Positions 61,561 through 64,000 of a stretch of 64,000 bases of DNA are shown piece by piece. How positions within the stretch are numbered: the stretch's first letter is position 1; the number at the start of each line of letters is the position of its first letter. The position numbers and the translations under genes are program-made. The DNA comes from Bacteroidota bacterium (lineage in GTDB: Bacteria; Bacteroidota; Bacteroidia; Cytophagales; Cyclobacteriaceae), in contig JAFEAL010000001.1 of the NCBI GenBank assembly GCA_018266435.1, forward strand, positions 62,001-126,000. The letters are read 5' to 3'. The notes beneath the pieces are model-generated. The model was not told the DNA's origin. It worked only from the letters and a program-made list of their open reading frames with translations, and ran no database searches.

Positions 61561-63519
61561 ATGAAAAAGAAAAAACAGGTTGAAGTAACAAAAGACTCGT
61601 ACAGTCTGCTTACCGATTTCGATATACACCTTTTCCGCTCAGGTAAACATTATCAACTGTACGAAAAACTGGGTTCGCATGAGATAACACATAACGGAAT
61701 ACGTGGAATTTATTTTTCAGTTTGGGCACCAAATGCTACGGCTGTTTCGGTAATCGGTAATTTCAACCATTGGCAAAACAGCGAGCATAAACTAAGTGCC
61801 CGGTGGGATGAGTCTGGTATTTGGGAAGGATTTTTTGCCAACTTGCCCAGTGGCGAAGCATACAAGTATGCTATTACCTCTAACACGGGCGAGTACCTGG
61901 AAAAAGCCGACCCGTTTGCACGTTATGCTGAAGTTCCTCCACGCACGGCTTCAATAATCTGGCAGCAACCGTATGAATGGAATGATCATGCCTGGCTAGA
62001 GCAACGAAAAAAAATAACCGGTAAATCGCAACCGTACTCCGTGTATGAAGTTCACTTAGGCAGTTGGAAGAGAAAACCCGAAGAAGGCAACCGGTCACTC
62101 AGCTATTGTGAACTGATTCACGAATTAGTTCCTTATGTAAAAGAAGCAGGCTTTACCCATGTAGAATTTTTGCCCGTGATGGAGCATCCATTTTTTGGAT
62201 CATGGGGGTACCAGTTAACGGGTTATTTTGCCCCAACCAGTCGTTTTGGTTCTCCACAAGATTTCATGGCTTTGGTAGATGCCTTTCATCAGGCCGGCAT
62301 TGGAGTTATTCTCGATTGGGTGCCTTCGCATTTTCCGGGCGATGCACACGGTCTTTTTAAATTTGATGGCACACATTTGTACGAACATGCCGACCCACGC
62401 AAAGGATTTCATCCCGACTGGAGCAGCTACATTTACAACTATGGGCGCAATGAAGTACGCTCATTTCTGATCAGCAATGCATTGTTTTGGCTTGATCAGT
62501 TTCACATTGACGGGCTACGGGTAGATGCGGTGGCTTCCATGCTGTACCTGGATTATTCGCGTAAAGAAGGTGAGTGGATTGCTAACCAATATGGAGGCAA
62601 TGAAAATCTGGAAGCAATTCAGTTTATAAAAGAATTTAACGAAACTGTTTATGCTAATTACCCCGATGTAATTACGATAGCTGAAGAATCAACGGCCTGG
62701 CCGGGGGTGTCCAGACCAACGTATTTGGGTGGATTAGGCTTTGGTCAAAAGTGGATGATGGGCTGGATGCACGATACACTCCGGTATTTTAAAGAGGATC
62801 CGGTTTACCGCAAGTACCATCAAAACGAGATCACCTTTAGCATCATGTATGCCTTTACCGAAAATTTTATGCTGCCACTTTCGCACGATGAAGTGGTGCA
62901 TGGTAAAGGTTCACTGATCGGGCGCATGCCGGGCGATGACTGGAAAAAATTTGCCAACCTTCGGTTAATGTATGCGTACATGTTTACCCATCCCGGCACC
63001 AAGCTACTTTTTATGGGCGGTGAATTTGGACAGACCAGCGAATGGAATCATGACTCAAGCATCAGTTGGCATTTGCTGGAGTACGATCCGCATAAAGGCA
63101 TATTTAAACTCATTCAAGAATTGAATAACCTTTATAAATCCGAAAAGGCATTGCATCATTACTCGTTTTCAGATAAGGGTTTTGAGTGGATTGATTATTC
63201 TGACCGTGAGAATAGTGTGATGGTGTATATGCGCAAGAGCGATACCCCCAATGATTCATTACTTGTGATTTGTAATTTCACTCCTGAAGTTCGTCACCAA
63301 TACCGCATTGGAGTACCCACGCGCGGCACCTGGAAAGAAGTGTTTAACTCAGACAATCTTGCATACGCGGGTAGCGGAGTGCTCAACCCCGGATTGCTGC
63401 ATACCTCTCCGGTAAAATACCACAACAAAGATTATTCGCTGTCGGTTATTTTGCCACCGCTCGCAGTTACAGTATTGAAACTAAATGAAGAGCAGAGTGA
63501 GTTTGAACTGGAGAGTTGA
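61561..63519 (+). CDS. glgB: 1,4-alpha-glucan branching enzyme
   Basis: 652 residues: CBM48 domain (about 25-125, [20 protein letters not shown]), GH13 barrel with DVALD-type region I ([10 protein letters not shown]), nucleophile Asp322 (GLRVDAVAS), acid/base Glu375 (IAEEST) and Asp in [10 protein letters not shown], and a C-terminal beta domain. It adds alpha-1,6 branches to the glucan made by GlgE. It is 60 bp after treS-mak. The spacing 322/375 equals that of the E. coli enzyme (405/458). Confidence 0.97.
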   Translation: MKKKKQVEVTKDSYSLLTDFDIHLFRSGKHYQLYEKLGSHEITHNGIRGIYFSVWAPNATAVSVIGNFNHWQNSEHKLSARWDESGIWEGFFANLPSGEAYKYAITSNTGEYLEKADPFARYAEVPPRTASIIWQQPYEWNDHAWLEQRKKITGKSQPYSVYEVHLGSWKRKPEEGNRSLSYCELIHELVPYVKEAGFTHVEFLPVMEHPFFGSWGYQLTGYFAPTSRFGSPQDFMALVDAFHQAGIGVILDWVPSHFPGDAHGLFKFDGTHLYEHADPRKGFHPDWSSYIYNYGRNEVRSFLISNALFWLDQFHIDGLRVDAVASMLYLDYSRKEGEWIANQYGGNENLEAIQFIKEFNETVYANYPDVITIAEESTAWPGVSRPTYLGGLGFGQKWMMGWMHDTLRYFKEDPVYRKYHQNEITFSIMYAFTENFMLPLSHDEVVHGKGSLIGRMPGDDWKKFANLRLMYAYMFTHPGTKLLFMGGEFGQTSEWNHDSSISWHLLEYDPHKGIFKLIQELNNLYKSEKALHHYSFSDKGFEWIDYSDRENSVMVYMRKSDTPNDSLLVICNFTPEVRHQYRIGVPTRGTWKEVFNSDNLAYAGSGVLNPGLLHTSPVKYHNKDYSLSVILPPLAVTVLKLNEEQSEFELES

Positions 63520-63672
63520 TGATGCAGGGGATTGTAATTTTATTGTCCTGGTTATAAAATGAAGTCGGTATTTCACAGAATGCGTACTAAAAGTCGCCCC
63601 GATTTTATTACCTTTCCATCTCATTTTTTTAGGTTATTCATTAACGTTTACTGAGTTTACTTCCGTAGTTCC

Positions 63673-64000
63673 ATGTCCAATTCCATCAATCATTTTGTTT
63701 GCATCCACGGTCATTTTTATCAACCTCCTCGCGAAAATGCCTGGATGGAAGTAATTGAAGTGCAGGATTCAGCTCATCCGTACCACGACTGGAACGAGCG
63801 CATCACTTCAGAATGTTACGAACCCAATGCCACCTCGCGGATTCTTGACGAACAACAGGTGATACGAAACATTACCAACAATTATTCGAAGATCAGTTTC
63901 AATTTTGGACCTACATTGCTTTCGTGGATGGAAGTAAATGCCAAAGAAACTTACGATGCCATTCTGGAAGCAGATAAGACTAGCATTAAACGCTTTGGCG
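63673..64000 (+). CDS. GH57-type glycosidase (DUF3536 family), 5' part only
   Basis: The frame from ATG 63673 is open to the window edge, giving 109 residues. HFVCIHGHFYQPPRENAWM contains the first conserved GH57 region (His-x-His with Tyr-Gln-Pro-Pro). Next come HDWNERITSECYEPNATSRI and SFNFGPTLLSWME, as in the DUF3536-containing GH57 group that lies next to alpha-glucan genes. Catalytic Glu/Asp lie beyond the window. It is 153 bp after glgB in the same direction and probably acts on alpha-glucan; the precise activity cannot be given. Confidence 0.82.
   Translation, partial: MSNSINHFVCIHGHFYQPPRENAWMEVIEVQDSAHPYHDWNERITSECYEPNATSRILDEQQVIRNITNNYSKISFNFGPTLLSWMEVNAKETYDAILEADKTSIKRFG

Noticed and set aside
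1..64000. CRISPR array, insertion sequence, prophage or integron
   Set aside because: No regularly spaced repeats, transposase, integrase or phage structural genes were found on either strand.

Overview
The window looks like a chromosomal segment of a Bacteroidota bacterium, probably of the order Cytophagales. The evidence is a SusC-like TonB-dependent receptor with an N-terminal carboxypeptidase-regulatory-like domain, a type IX secretion (T9SS) C-terminal sorting domain, DUF3822 next to coaD, ribosomal protein THX, many signal-peptidase II lipoproteins, and promoters that fit the Bacteroidota pattern TTG or TTTG, then a 17-23 bp spacer, then TAnnTTTG. The genus is inference. I see no prophage, insertion sequence or CRISPR array.

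Layout. 0-1 kb: start of a histidine operon (hisG, running off the left edge) behind a complete ribosome-mediated attenuator with a His-rich leader peptide. 1-4.6 kb: TPR lipoprotein, CoA-type Nudix hydrolase, S9 peptidase. 4.8-12.1 kb: a minus-strand operon with five paralogous AhpD/carboxymuconolactone-decarboxylase-type proteins, an MFS transporter, a TonB-dependent receptor and a small MetE-like remnant, preceded by an unusually structured 5' leader. 12.1-19.7 kb: dehalogenase-like hydrolase, pirin, YceI and a Crp-type regulator, then an SGNH esterase / Asp-box propeller / MFS operon. 19.8-26.7 kb: ribosomal protein THX followed with no gap by a trp leader peptide (three Trp codons) and the full trpEGDCFBA operon. 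26.7-41.4 kb: ABC export-type ATPase and permeases, pyrE, coaD, three Nudix or small proteins, and a large T9SS-secreted Asp-box protein with two secreted partners. 41.4-64 kb: carbohydrate region with GH32 and a sugar porter, MFS and trehalase, pgi-pfkA-ROK kinase, and the GlgE alpha-glucan pathway (GH13 lipoprotein, glgE, treS-maltokinase fusion, glgB, start of a GH57). tRNA-Ser(CGA) and tRNA-Met(CAU) lie in this part.

How the parts work together. The his and trp leaders are classical stall-or-terminate switches whose alternative pairings can be read directly from the sequence. The GlgE cluster would normally turn trehalose into branched alpha-glucan through maltose and maltose-1-phosphate, but the TreS domain has Ser where the GH13 nucleophile Asp should be, so the first step may be missing. 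The neighbouring GH37 trehalase with its MFS transporter and the upper-glycolysis genes would feed the same sugars into central metabolism.

The best candidate for something undescribed is the AhpD-paralogue/TonB/MFS operon with its leader. Three hairpins present GGGTT-containing loops, and two of them contain pairs that are G-U on the operon strand but would be A-C on the other strand, which points to a real RNA element.
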